NCBI GenBank assembly: GCA_023525715.1
Contig: CM042015.1
Coordinates: 85,012,750 to 85,076,749, forward strand
Reading direction: 5' to 3'
DNA length: 64,000 nt
Source of the DNA: Cichorium intybus
Lineage: Eukaryota > Streptophyta > Magnoliopsida > Asterales > Asteraceae
How positions within the stretch are numbered: position 1 is the first letter of the stretch; each line of letters opens with the position of its first letter. Shown here piece by piece: positions 1-18,142 of this stretch. The position numbers and the translations under genes were made by a program. Below the pieces are notes generated by a model. It made no database searches. It saw only the letters and a list, made by a program, of their open reading frames with translations, and was not told the origin of the DNA.

Positions 1-809
1 TTTTCAGCTTCTCATTTATTTGCTTATCTGCTTTTATTTTTTATTTTCATCGGTTTTTTATAAAAAAATGTTTTTTGAGTTTTACAAAAAACAAATAGGT
101 TTATGTAAAAGTTTAATTAAAATTTTCTATTTATATTTTTGAGGATTTTTTTTTAAAAAAAAACCACTATATTTTCGTTATTCTTTATGAAAAACCACGG
201 TTTTTTTAAGATAACAAAATGATAGGTTTTCAGAAAAACCACTAATATTAATAAGGGTCTTCAGAAAAACTATTCAGAACAAAAAAACTTTTCAAAAAAC
301 ACAATTTTTATGATTTTGTTTTTCAAAATACGATGTTATTTACAACCATGAAATAGAGTTTGTTGAACATTAAGTGTAAGAATGATTCATGTTTTTTACT
401 AAAATCAAAACCGAACTAAAAATTTCGCTTTTAACTTCAGAAATACCAAACTATCAACTTTTTATTTTCAATTTTTCAATTTTTTTTATTTTTTTTCCAT
501 GAGTTTTTTTATAAGAAAATGTTTCTTCAATTTTAACAAAAAACAAGTGATTTTCTATAGAAGTTGAATCACCATGATTTTGAATTATATAGATAATGTT
601 CTTTTTGATTTTAAGAATAATCTAAAGCATCTTGTAATCATCGTACCAAGTCATAAAATAGTAATAACATCATTGATATCTCAAAAGAGTTTGGGTTATT
701 TATCAAAAAAAAAAAAAATCATATTTTCTATATAAATCAAATCATGGTGGATCCACTTTCTAAGGTATGTAGAATGTATTATGATTGAAGGAAAGATGAC
801 GGTGGTTAA
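1..809. other. AT-rich intergenic DNA
   Basis: No coding frame, RNA gene or element boundary was recognised. A short stretch at about 639-672 resembles 59,482-59,515, which lies next to the LINE remnant, so part of this may be old LINE-derived sequence. Confidence 0.5.
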
Positions 810-960
810 TAGGGGTGTGCAAAATACTAAAATCATAAATAAAACTGAAAAAACAGAAAATTCGGAACCGGAAAACCAAACCGTTTTGAAAAACCAACGG
901 TTTGGTTTTTAAATTTTAGAAGAATTGGTTTTTTCGGCACAGTTTGGTTCTCATATATAA
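810..960. mobile_element. Possible hAT-like element end
   Basis: Begins TAGGGGTGTGC and continues into a stretch rich in accggaaaacc/ccgtttt, the typical look of plant hAT MITE ends. The matching inverted end was not found to the right, so this is a truncated or misread terminus. Confidence 0.25.
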
Positions 961-1588
961 TTTTAGTAATAAGCATGTATTGGTCTCGCTGTATTTTGTT
1001 TTAAAAAATTACTTAGTTTTATTAAATTTGAACATTCTATAATATTCTTAGACTTTACTTTTTTTTTTTTGGGTGGACCGTGTTTAGGTGACCATTTAAG
1101 AATGTATTTTGAAACCAGCTTGTCATGTTTGATAATTTGAATTATATAGGTTGTGACAATAGACATCTAGATAGTTGTAGGGGTGGAATTTGTTTGATAT
1201 CGAGTGTTTTACCTTTATATCATGTACCGTACTAACTATAGTTGACATAAGAATTTAATTACAAGTACACTACCAAGTATATTTGATATCAACTTATTTG
1301 GCTACCAACAAGTTTTGTTGGCACATATTGGTATTGATATATGCCAAAATTTTTACTTCATTTATATTGTTTGCCCTAAGACCAATGTGAATGTGAGTAG
1401 TTTCTTTAATATTGTTTGCCCTAATATAAAATGGTTTTGGCTTACTCGCTTATGTTAGAAGTTTGATTTTAATATGTAGTGTTGTTTGAAAAAAAACTAG
1501 TATTAAGAGTTCTTTTAGTAATTCATTTCCAAGTGTGACTTATTACTTATTACTCCTAATTAAAACGTAAATATATGGGAATTGAAAT

Positions 1589-1590
<2 letters not shown>

Positions 1591-1650
<60 letters not shown>
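1591..1650. repeat. (TA)n microsatellite
   Basis: Uninterrupted TA dinucleotide array of about 60 bp. No element terminus was recognised on either side. Confidence 0.95.
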
Positions 1651-1654
<4 letters not shown>

Positions 1655-1816
1655 TGGCTGGTACAGTATAACCGTGATATTCAAAATTTTGTACCGTTAC
1701 CGTACCAAGACTGCTTAACTTGTATGGTACTACCGACCAAACGTACTAGCTACCAAATAATTCTGGATTCTAATTTAAAGGATCAATTGTATCAGCTACA
1801 AGTATGTAATTCATGG

Positions 1817-1939
<123 letters not shown>

Positions 1940-1958
1940 TTAAAGGATCAATTGTATC

Positions 1959-3863
1959 CTAACAAGCCTGCTGCTAATGAAAATCAATTAAGTACTAGAC
2001 TTTGCTTGATTATCATGGATCATATCTATGTATTCATGTTTCTAAACTATTATCAAATCCTGATATAGTTAGTGTAAAACTTTTAGTTTTGATTCTTGAA
2101 TAATATGTATTGCTTAGTATGTTTGGGTAATTCATCCTTGATGGAGTTGTATAAGACAATCCCCACAAACACATCAAATAATTCTGGATTCTAAATTGCA
2201 AAATCCGTACATCAAACGTAAGCTTTACAACTCTAGATTTAAATATAAGGCAATTATGGAAATCTAGCTCACTTTATAATAATCATGGTTTCGTAATCAC
2301 ATTATTTAGTTTTGAACCAAATAAAGATGCATCATGACATGATATCTAAGAAATATTCTCAAAGGTTAAAATCAAGCTAGCTTTATAGTATCGTGGCATA
2401 GTTCCATGATTCCATCCGGGCTACGTCCATCAACATGTAGTAGTTTTAATAGAATTCATTGGGTTTCTCTTATTATTGAAAGAGTGCATAATCATCCTTT
2501 TATGAAACATATTAATCAAGACAGCCCAGAGTTGGATTATGTCATGATACCTACCTAATTGAATCTTGTTGTATTTTCTTATGACAAGGATGTTTATTTT
2601 TTATATTAATATAATAAAAGTACTTAAGTATAATTTAAGTCTTATTTGATTCATATTACTAGTGTAGTTAATTTTAAATACTTTTAGGAACATATATTTT
2701 ATAAAACTTATAATATATGGATAATATCGAGATATTGACATTCATCGAAGGGACATTCACATGATTTGTATAAACAACAGTGAAAAATGTGGATTAAATT
2801 AACCGATTAATCATAAAGTTTTGGTTCCATAATCAACTATGTTTCAAAATAATATAAATAGTAAATTAATTATGAATTAAAAAGATAAACTTAACAATCC
2901 AATCGTTAGCTCCGAAGTCATCATTAACCTCCTCACTGGTTCTCTGTTCCTGCACATAGTAATAGCAGTCAGTATCTTATACCCATGAATTTTGAACTGT
3001 CAATATTAAAAGGGTAAATTGACCATAAACGCAATTTGGGATTTTTTTTAGTGAATTTGATGATGTTTCAATACTATGGCTTGTGAATATGTTGTTGTAT
3101 GTATTTATAATCTCTATAATCAAGTAATTTGAAGGAATTGGTAAAACTTGAGAAATTTTGGTTAAGTATTGGAAACCCGGTGACTATTACACGACTCGTA
3201 AATAAGGATTTACGCGATGCGCCAGAGCCATGCCGAAAATATTCTAAGTGTTTGACGTAAACGTTAAAGTATGTTTACGTAATGCGTAATTTTAGGAAAA
3301 TGTGATACATTGTAACCCACATCGGATATAGTCTCATATATCTCTATATATGTTGAACCTTTCTCTCTTTCCATAACTATTTTTAAAAACTAAACCAATG
3401 ATTCAACATATATAGACGGAGGAAGGGGAAGGCAAATGTAGCTAGCTATTTTTTGGTGTTCATGATGACACTTGGACTGGTAAGGCAATATATGATGCAA
3501 TTAGTTTACTAGACACAACTTTCGCAATTAAACGGATTGTTCTCGAAACAATATGGTATATTGGAAGAAAAATTTAGGGTGCCATAAATATGAAACATAT
3601 CATTTGTTAGATGGCTTATATTGGAATTTGCTACAATAGTAATAAGTTTTACACATCCACAAGACGAAAGAAGATTTTAGTGAATTGCAATAAGCATAAA
3701 AAATGATATCTAACCAACATTTGGAGTTCTATAAGACCATGAGGTGCGGTCACCCGTACTGTGCGGGTTCTGACGTATGCTAAAAAACTTGTGCGGGTAC
3801 ATCGTTCTATTTAGGGGTTTGACCGCGAGCTTCTTGCCTGAGCGGGTTTGTCTTCACGCACGC
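1959..3863. other. Intergenic DNA, nothing recognised
   Basis: AT-rich sequence with no supported gene. Reading frames are short and interrupted. No transposon ends were identified. Confidence 0.5.
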
Positions 3864-4034
<171 letters not shown>

Positions 4035-4259
4035 GTTGTTTTGAGAACCCAAAAAAGCCTGAGATCTTGAGAACCAATTATAGACCATTAGATTAAAAAA
4101 ATCAAAGGCTAAGATCAAAGATGGCATATCTGCAATTATAAGTAAATTGGATGGTATATTAGGGTTTTCATTAATCATTCTAAGGGTAAATTTGTCACAA
4201 AATCAAACATCCTAAAAATCAGCCAAAGAAAATGGTAAATGCCGTAAAAAGAAATAATC

Positions 4260-4565
4260 CCTCCTCTCTCCTCTCTCATCTCTCCTCTTCTTCAGTCTCT
4301 CAGGAAAACGATGCCCTACCCTACTCTCGCTATCTCACCATCTCTATGGGTCGCCCTATTCTCCTGCTACGTGTCCGATTCCTTCGAATCTGTGAAGGTG
4401 GATGATGGTCCCGCCATTGAATGCAACCACCACCACCACCATTAGTAGCAACCACCACCACCGTCTCCAACTTTTCTTTTATTGTATCGGGTGAAGAATT
4501 CAAATCAACATCGGGTTAAAGAAGACTCGAAGCGGGGATGAAGAAGAAAGCGTCCAGGTTTGCTC
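4260..4565 (+). other. Captured 5'-leader/exon-like sequence inside element A
   Basis: CT-rich leader-like DNA (ctctcctctctcatctctcc), a short ATG reading frame, CAC trinucleotide runs and a possible donor at about 4557 (gcgtccag|gtttgc). The composition is more GC-rich than the flanks, suggesting a fragment of a host gene's first exon taken up by the element. The source gene was not recognised. Confidence 0.35.
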
Positions 4566-5852
4566 TCCATCACTCAATTTCTTCTGTAATGATGCTTATC
4601 TTCATTTTCTTCAAATATTGATCTCTTGTATCTTTAATCGCACACACAGACGCCCTTGATCGGGGTGTGTGATTCTTTATTTCCGAGATGTGTTCTTGGC
4701 TTACTGATTTACTCAACCGTGTTCTTAGCTTACCGATTGCAGACAAATGGGGCCAGAGGAGGGTGGGGGTTTGGGTTTCGATGCCGATGATTTTGATTGG
4801 TTTCGATGTCAATTCCGATCAAGAAATATGATGTCGATGAGTCGGATTGGGTAATTCTAAATCATACACGCTTGGTAATTAGTTTTACAAGGATTGGGAC
4901 ACCATCGATAATTCCAAATTGTTTTTTAGTTCTCTGCCTCCGATTGTTTCAAGAAATTTGTTGATGACAAGCTTACACATCAGCTATGAAGTTCTACAAC
5001 TTCTGAAATTGGGAAAACGGTTACTTAAGTTTCATAACAACCAATATGAGATTTATAATTCAGGCAAGTCTTAAATCTGTAGAGTTTCTGTATGATTTTG
5101 ACTATTTCAGTTGTTGGTACAGTAGCAACGAAGTTCTACAACTTCTGAAATTGGCGTGAGCATATAGAAAAGTTTCAATTCACATAAAGTGAAGAAATCT
5201 GTTATGTTACTAATAATTCTGATTATGTGCAATTGTAATAGGTACGATGTGATTCCTGTTGATTATGTATTGATGATAGTCACCGAACATGGCATGGATT
5301 ATCATAGGCATTTAATTTCAAATTTGTGTGTGTTTATGGATAATATTTAAGATCTCATCCACAAGAAGTTCTGATTGTACGAGAGTATGGCGAGAGGATA
5401 CATTGATATAACATAAGAATCGAGTATTTATTTATGAATGATTCTTTGTTAATTTTTGCAAACATGGTAATTGGGTGGTACGTCTCACTGGTTGTAGAAT
5501 GGGAGCATACAAAAATAGGAAAATAATTTGTTTAATGAAGTATATAACTATATACATTGTTATGATGAGCCGTTTAGCCGAAAATATAGAAATAGGTTTT
5601 TTTGTCTGTTAAATCAGTGTTGTTTACTTTGTAACTTGGACAAAATGCATACGTAACTTAGACCAAAAAGGAGCTGGTTATCATTTTTCAGTCTAATTTA
5701 TTGTTCATCCATTAAGTGAATTTGTTTCATATGACTAATGTAATCTTCATTTTTGGTCCAAGTTACGTAAGTTTGTTTTTATTAATCATCTTTGCGAGTT
5801 TGTTAATTTGGAAAACAAAAGAAATTGTGATTCAGTAAGAAATTGTATATTA

Positions 5853-6460
5853 GTGCATATGTGCACATACACACATGCATATTAGTACATATGTGCACAT
5901 ACACACATGCATATTAGTGCATATGTGCACAAACACACATGCATAGATGTGGATATGGACATATGTATGTGTACATATGCATACATGTCCATTTGTTAAT
6001 GTGTATATGTTTGTATGTGGATATATGCACAAATGTATGTGTATATATGTATAAATATATATGTGAAAATACATATGTGCATATATGCGTATACGTATGT
6101 GCATATTCACATATACGTATGTGAGTATATGTATATACGTATGTACATATGTGCATATACGTATGTGTATATGTGCATAAGTGTACATATTCATATATGT
6201 ATATTTGTTTGTGTACACATGTGTGCATATTTGCATATATGCATACATATATGTGTCTAGGTGCATATGTGTATATATGCATGTAAGTATTTTTTTGGGT
6301 TTTTTTTAATATGTAGTTATATAAATGCATATGTGCATATATGTTTCTATGCGTATAAATACGTATGTGCACATATGCATATATGCATATATATGCAAAA
6401 ATATATGTGCATTTGTTCATATGCGTATATGCATGTATGTATTTATTTTAATATTTTGGA
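5853..6460. repeat. Cryptic alternating purine-pyrimidine repeat (catatgtgcacatac family)
   Basis: About 600 bp of overlapping, imperfect motifs such as CATATGTGCACATAC and ATATGTGCATATATG, largely self-complementary. A near-perfect 33-34 bp tandem unit occurs three times at the left end (about 5853-5945). Long open frames exist on both strands only because of the simple composition; they are not genes. Such DNA can form hairpins or Z-DNA. Confidence 0.8.
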
Positions 6461-7134
6461 ATATACATGTATATTAATTTTTATTAATGTTATTGCAGAT
6501 TTTTGAGAATTTATCGAGCAAATTGAAGAAATGAAATTGAAAATTTGAGAAATGAAGATATCATGAATTTGCGTTGTAATTTTTATATTTTTTGTATGTA
6601 ACGTTCATTATTTCTAGTAAATTTGTATGTATCATTCAAAATAGATGTATATTGTTATACTTTTTTAATTTTATGTATGTATTGTTCAAAACAGTTGTAT
6701 ATTATTATTTATAACAAAAATCGTTGTTCATTTTTTTACATTTATATATTAAAAATACGAATATTTATATATGAATTGTGAAAATATGCATATATGCATC
6801 TGCGATTATGCATATATACACATGCAAATACACAAATATTTTTTTTAATTTTGAATTTTTTTTTAAAATTCAGAACTTTTATGGTTTTATAATTCCGGAA
6901 AAAATAATTCAAAATAAAAACGAAAATACGAAAATAAAATTTTAATTATTTTTAAATTTTGAAAATTCAAATCTAATAGCCTTGATTTTAAGAGTTGTTG
7001 GTATTATTGCCAAAAATAAAAAAATCAACATTAAATGTGAATTACGTAGAATGACAATCGTGCCCTTTTATGATCTGACCAATCAGAATGAGTTATTAAG
7101 ATCTCATGAATATTTGAGTTCTCAATAGAATCTA

Positions 7135-8275
<1,141 letters not shown>

Positions 8276-8362
<87 letters not shown>
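8276..8362. repeat. (TA)n microsatellite
   Basis: TA array between the Helitron end and the left terminus of element B. Confidence 0.95.
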
Positions 8363-8365
<3 letters not shown>

Positions 8366-8367
<2 letters not shown>

Positions 8368-8557
8368 GTTAAAATGAGAACAACTAAAAGGTTGAGAACA
8401 CGAGAACCATTTTTGACCAATCATTTTATAGGGATATTATAGTAATTTAACAATATGTGGGATGTTAAAATGAGAACAACTAAAAGGTTGAGAACACGAG
8501 AACCATTTTTGACCAATCATTTTATATGAATATTATAGTAATTTAACAATATGTCTA
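8366..8557. repeat. Tandem duplication of element B terminus (96-bp period)
   Basis: The first 96 bp of the terminus are repeated almost exactly at 8462-8557, so element B has a doubled left end. Multiple terminal repeats are known in some Mutator-like elements. Confidence 0.8.
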
Positions 8558-8659
8558 ATTAATTAAAAAATCTTAGATAATTATGTTTTTCCTATAATTA
8601 TGGGATTAAATTATTGACTTTCCATGATTATAGATATTATGATTTCTGTTACCAAAAAA

Positions 8660-8662
<3 letters not shown>

Positions 8663-8747
<85 letters not shown>
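8663..8747. repeat. (TA)n microsatellite inside element B
   Basis: TA array of about 85 bp within the element; it may mark a second insertion target. Confidence 0.95.
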
Positions 8748-8750
<3 letters not shown>

Positions 8751-8899
8751 TTTGTTAATAGATTTATATGATTTAATTCACAAAAGAATATACATAATAC
8801 AATTTTACAATTTGATTGGACTCATTTTTAACTAAATTTTTATAGTGATGAAAAATAGAAATATAATTTACCAGAATATTTATTATTTAACCTGAATAT

Positions 8900-10130
8900 T
8901 TATAATCATACATGAATAAAACATATTTTTAATCATATATGTATTCAGTTGTAATCATAAATGAATAAAACACGGTTTAGAGATTAAAATTACAATACAA
9001 TTGTAATCATAAAAGAATAAAACACGGTTTATACCACAAACAATAATTAAAATACAATAGTTCTCTATTACCCTATAATCACAAATGAATAAATAATGAT
9101 ATTCTAATCTTAAATGAATACACCACAAACAATAATTAAAATACAATAGTTCTCTATTACCCTATAATCACAAATGAATAAATCATGATCTTTTCCTTTG
9201 TAGTGTTGGATTGTACTTTAGCACTCCAATAATGCTTTCCAATATGATCTTGAATTTCTTTGTACATTGTGAAATACAAAATAAATATCAATGACATTAA
9301 CTAAATAAAAGATTGAAAAAACTCAATAATATTAAGAATATCAAGAAAAATAGAAACTAACAAATAATCTTATTTATTCATTGATGTATACAAAGTAAAA
9401 TTAAAAATCAATGAGTATTACTTACGTTAATGATTAAAACTCAATTGCAATATAAATCAACAATGATTTAATCTAATCTTCAATGATTAATTAATAGAAA
9501 TGAAATCAATAACTAATATGACTTATTCATTAATGAATATCACAAAAATAGAAATCAACAAACAATTTGAGTTAATCATCATCGCATTGAAATTATATAA
9601 TAATCATAAATGATTATAGTTTATAATCATAAATGATTATATCATCTAAACACATTACATATGATTGTCATGTGTGCACCAAGGCCCGAACCAAAAAGAT
9701 TCTTTGTCTGTTCCAAATTCACACATAAACATTGCAAAATTGAAAAACCATGACCATAAAGAAACCATTTTTGGTCATCATCAACCTACCCACAAGCAAT
9801 CTGTCGAAACGGTGTAAACTCCTTTTCACCCTAGCATAAACAAAAGACAAAAACAGAGGGAAAAAGAACAAACAACAAACAGATTTGACACCAAAAAATT
9901 ACGAAATTTGACACCAAATTTTTAACATAAAAAAAAGCAAAAGTTCACACCATAAAATTACGAAATTTGACACCAAACTTTTAACATATGCTCTGTTTAT
10001 CCCACTTAAATTATATGGGTTTAATACCATCAAACAAAAGAATCCATTGATGAAAACACAATAAAAGCACAGAAAAAATAAGCTAAAATCTTTGAATATA
10101 TAAGCGTGAGACAGAGAAAGAGAGATTACT
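8900..10130. other. Interior of element B, no gene seen
   Basis: AT-rich with local repeats: a roughly 110-bp segment around 8950-9070 recurs at 9020-9185 with the words aatcataaatgaata and accacaaacaataattaaaatac. No open frame is convincing. Confidence 0.45.
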
Positions 10131-10131
10131 T

Positions 10132-10500
10132 TGTTTAAGTTTAACATCAACCAAATACACAATTTGGCCCTTGCCGACAAGATTATCAACAACCCATTTA
10201 ATGCACGCTTCCTTTGTCTTTATCGATTGCAACGGCTATTGGTTTATTGTTCATTTTTTTGCCACCGTAGGTTGGTCATATGATCGGTTAAAGAATCTAA
10301 CATATGAGACCCTCGCATCCCCTAACAGACAAGACTAACGAATTCAAAAAAAAAGTTTAAAAGAAATCGATTGACCTGTGGCTACCGTCGTCGTCGTGGT
10401 GATCATCAGAGAGATCAGTGTCACCGTCGGATTCACATCATTATCATCACTCGAATCCCCTTCTTCGTGATGGAAGAATTTTGCCGCCTCCGTCGTGGTG
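10132..10500 (-). pseudogene. USP-domain (U-box/receptor-like kinase type) gene fragment
   Basis: Read on the minus strand, 10,250-10,132 encodes pieces matching the start of a plant universal-stress-protein domain as found in U-box kinases: AVAIDKDKG, then after a one-base frameshift KWVVDNLVGKGQIVYLVDVK. Upstream, 10,500-10,376 looks like an acidic first exon (FFHHEEGDSSDDND) ending at a possible donor (CAG|GTCAAT). It is broken and short, and lies inside element B. A captured and decayed fragment is the simplest reading; the exact parent gene is not identified. Confidence 0.5.
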
Positions 10501-10814
10501 ATCAGCTAGGTATTTCGAGAACAGGGGAGAGATAAAGAGAGAGAGAGAGAGAGAGAGAGTGTGAGATGAAAAGGGGAAAATTGATTTTGGATAATACTCC
10601 TAAATTGAAATACCTAAATTAATAGATACTTAATGGAATAGATGTGTAAAATACCCAATATAACGTTATCAGCAGTTTATTATTTGCTTTTGAGCATTTT
10701 TACTTTTATATATTTACGTAAATGGCACAATCATATCAACAATTGATCTGAGAATTTAAATGGCTGGACCTGTTCTCGCGTTGTCAACCTTTTTACTATT
10801 CTCATTTTATTCTA

Positions 10815-11321
<507 letters not shown>

Positions 11322-11322
11322 T

Positions 11323-11365
11323 ACATACATACATACATACATACATACATACATACATACATACA

Positions 11366-11446
<81 letters not shown>
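11323..11446. repeat. (ACAT)n-(TA)n compound microsatellite
   Basis: Tetranucleotide ACAT array (about 11,323-11,394) passing into a TA array. Confidence 0.95.
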
Positions 11447-11448
<2 letters not shown>

Positions 11449-11477
11449 TTTTATCTTCTTTTTCGTATTTCTTGTAG

Positions 11478-11646
11478 GAGAAATTGTATTTATTCCTACC
11501 TTTTGTTCCTACTCATGTTTCTACTCATATTAAATTGTGACATGTGTTTTAAAATATTATTATTTTTATTAAATGTGACATTTGTCACAATTTCATAATG
11601 GTAGGAAGATGGGTAGGAACAAAAGTAGGAATAAATACAATTTCTC
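11478..11646. mobile_element. Mutator-type MITE, copy 1 (169 bp)
   Basis: The TIR GAGAAATTGTATTTATTCC is matched at the far end by its inverse. It is flanked by the 9-bp direct repeat TTCTTGTAG (11,469-11,477 and 11,647-11,655), the target-site length expected for Mutator-like elements. A related copy lies at 24,689-24,859. Confidence 0.8.
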
Positions 11647-11656
11647 TTCTTGTAGG

Positions 11657-12525
11657 AAGAAGCAAATAAAAAAAGTTCAAAAAGAAAGGAAGAAAACGGA
11701 TAAAATATGGAAGTTTCAAAATTGGTCCTTGCATTTTCTATGAAATTACAAAATTAATGACATGTTTAATATATCATTAATACTCTTAATGAAGTGTTTT
11801 ATTTTTAATTAGTTTTTTTAATTTAATTTGTTATTAGTTTAATTTATTTATATTTTTTATTTAATTAAAAAAAATTTAGGGGTTGGTGGGGTATACAATT
11901 TCTAAGATTTAAGTGGGTTAAAGGTTATTATGATGTTTGTGATGTGGCGTGTATGTAACAGTAAAAAAGTGAATGGTGGTGAGAATAACCCCCACACTCT
12001 TTTGTCCAATTCCGTCGGTCAAATTTTTTTTTTTTTTGAATATTAAGAATTTTTATTTAACCAAGGACCCAAAGGCTATTGAGATGATGGGAATTCCTTC
12101 GATCAATCAAAAGGGTAAAAAGCATACCCTGATGTTCCCATTGATGCTCTTACCATGCTTGTCTCTCCAAACATTGGTGGAGATCTGGTTATGGAATGCT
12201 TAGGACAATTGAATTCCATATTTTGTGAAGATCAAGATGGAGTGAAAGGCTAACATTGTACCATATTTGATGGAGAGGGGATCCTATCAATGACCAACTT
12301 ATTTTATAGATTGCATTATACGTGGGTAGGAAAGATGTTATGAATTGGCACCCAACAGAAACTAAAAGATGCTTCCTCAGAAATTACTTGTTGACAATCT
12401 ACGGTTAATTGTTTGTTAAATTTAGTCAGGTCTTATGAAAAGAAAGGAAGGTGAACGACATATGAAAGAAAGAACACACGTTTTACCTTTATTATCTACT
12501 TCCTTTACAAGTCCAAGCTCATGTC
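11657..12525. other. Intergenic DNA with one decayed coding-like patch
   Basis: Mostly AT-rich. From about 12,122 to 12,255 a frame reads YPDVPIDALTMLVSPNIGGD before a stop, and the preceding frame is shifted. It looks like an old coding fragment, but the family was not recognised. The 3' part is the upstream region of the lectin gene. Confidence 0.4.
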
Positions 12526-12533
12526 TATATATA
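12526..12533 (+). promoter_or_regulatory. TATA box of the lectin gene
   Basis: TATATATA about 94 bp upstream of the proposed ATG at 12,627, a normal distance for a plant promoter with a short leader. Confidence 0.55.
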
Positions 12534-12626
12534 GTCATGCACGGATTGGAGCTTGATGTACACATCCTTCATTTCCCCCAAGGAACTTTTCCCTGCTCAT
12601 TTATACTTAAGTACATTCAGAGCGAA

Positions 12627-13298
12627 ATGGTACACACTTTCTTCATTTACTAAGAAATTGTGAACTATAATTAGGAATGCTTAGATTTTGATTACCCGGT
12701 GTACTTCATTTCTTCATCCCTTATACCTTATATTTCTTCACTCTATAGTAACTTTTATCCATATTCAGGCCACAGACAGTACAGATGTAGTGATTGGACC
12801 GTGGGGAGGTGAGGGTGGAGAAAACCACTGGATATTTAAACCAGATGGTAGGATTGTCGATATATATATCCGAAGTGGATCCGTCATAGATTCCATCAGG
12901 TTCAGTTACATGGATCAAGACGATGTTGAAGACCTTTCTGAAAGATATGGTGGCGGTGGTGGCTCACTTGATACGGTGAGCTTTCATAACAATTCTTACC
13001 AATACATGTATGAAGGTTACAATCTTATCATTTCAACTTTATGATGTATTTGGGTATTCAGATTACCTTGTCTGACAGTGAAAACATCATCGGAATTAGC
13101 GGAACTTATGGAAAATATTCAAACAACATCGTGATTACATCATTGTTTTTGCAAACCGACAAAGATTCCTATGGGCCATTCGGCAGGGAGGAGGGGACAA
13201 GTTTTTCTGTGCCGGTCATTAAAGGTATATTTGTTGGGTTCCATGGAACCTGTGGGGCTTTCCTCGACTCTTTTGGTGTCATTCTTAGTCCCGAATAG
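12627..13298 (+). CDS. Jacalin-related (mannose-type) lectin
   Basis: Proposed CDS: 12,627-12,629 (ATG alone), 12,769-12,975 and 13,062-13,298, 148 residues, all junctions GT..AG and phase 0. One jacalin fold fills the protein. Visible marks are the N-terminal GPWGGEGG loop (about residues 11-18), the ISGTYGKY strand after the second junction, YGPFG, and the C-terminal G-A-F-L-D-S-F-G segment, which fits the GxxxD sugar-binding loop. It most resembles single-domain cytoplasmic Asteraceae lectins of the heltuba type, so binding of mannose-type glycans is inferred. No signal peptide is seen. The exon holding only ATG is inferred from the donor (ATG|GTACAC) and from the length of relatives; reading through the introns hits stops. 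A pseudogene is possible but no lesion is visible. Confidence 0.75.
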
Positions 13299-13366
13299 TG
13301 AAGTTGGCCTATATGATGTATGGCAACAGAATGCATGCCTGCTGTTTGAAGTGGTACCCTTGTCAT

Positions 13367-13372
13367 AATAAA
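13367..13372 (+). terminator. Polyadenylation signal AATAAA (lectin gene)
   Basis: Canonical AATAAA 69 bp after the lectin stop codon, followed by T-rich sequence. Confidence 0.55.
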
Positions 13373-13379
13373 GAAGCTT

Positions 13380-15329
<1,950 letters not shown>

Positions 15330-15975
15330 CAAATTAGATAAATTTTTGAAAGAAGAGTTGTTTTTAACATAACGATAAAAAATCCACTGTATAGTGCCTT
15401 CGAGTGTGGAACCAATATTTACTGTAGGCGTTGAGCTAAAACTAACTTTTCATGAAAATAAATTTATAAAATAAAAAAACTCGTCTTATTTTTATGAGAG
15501 TTTTTTTAATTTACTTATTTATTTGAGACCCACTGTTTTGATTTTATATATTATTATTGTTTGTATAAGTTGTATATCTATAAGTGGTTGAAAACTACTG
15601 GACCCACCAAATCAGGGAAAAAGTTTATGATTAGAGTTTGTTAATTAACATCCAAATTAGATAAATTTTTTAAAGGAGAGTCGTTCTTAATAGAACGATA
15701 AAAAATCCACTGTGTAATGCCTTTGAGTATGGAACCATGGTTGATGTAGGTGTTAAGTTAAAAGTAACTTTTCATGAAAATACATATATAAAATAAAAAA
15801 AACTCGTCTTATCTTCATAAGAGCTTTTTCAATTTATTTATTTATTTGAGACCCACTATTTTGGTTTTATATATTATTGTTGTTTGTATAAGTTGTATAT
15901 CAATAAATGGTTGAAAACTACTCGACCCACCAAATCATGGAAAAAGTTCATGACAAGAGTTTGTTTATTAGCAAC
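15330..15975. repeat. Tandem duplication, 323-bp period, two copies
   Basis: 15,330-15,652 is repeated at 15,653-15,975 with scattered substitutions, roughly 85-90% identical by eye. Both start caaattagataaattttt and end at agagtttgtt. Neither copy has an open frame. It could be an old MITE or other repeat unit. Confidence 0.85.
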
Positions 15976-16119
15976 TAATTTGAAAAAAACATTGGTTTGA
16001 AAAAGTTTTTTCAAAATTTAAAAGTTTATTTTGCTTTAGGAAGTCTAATGAAAAATCTTTTCAAAAAGCTTATATTTTGTATGCTCAAGCAAACCTAAAT
16101 TAATTATATTGTCATTATG

Positions 16120-16728
<609 letters not shown>

Positions 16729-16805
<77 letters not shown>

Positions 16806-16812
16806 GTATATA

Positions 16813-16898
<86 letters not shown>
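16729..16898. repeat. (TA)n microsatellite between MITE C and element D
   Basis: About 170 bp of TA with a few TG or GA interruptions (tatatgtatata), separating two elements. Confidence 0.95.
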
Positions 16899-18130
<1,232 letters not shown>

Positions 18131-18142
18131 GTTAATTTAAGA

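Noticed and set aside
5850..6506. Overlapping frames rich in Tyr, Met, Cys, His and Ile on both strands
   Set aside because: Products of the cryptic catatgtgcacatac repeat; stop codons are simply rare in that composition.
9899..10192. 97-codon minus-strand frame within element B
   Set aside because: The USP-like residues lie in another frame; this one is hydrophobic filler running into AT-rich DNA.
12688..13044. A 118-codon frame covering the lectin exon and both introns
   Set aside because: It starts in the intron and ends in a stop shortly after the second donor; splicing gives the full jacalin domain instead.
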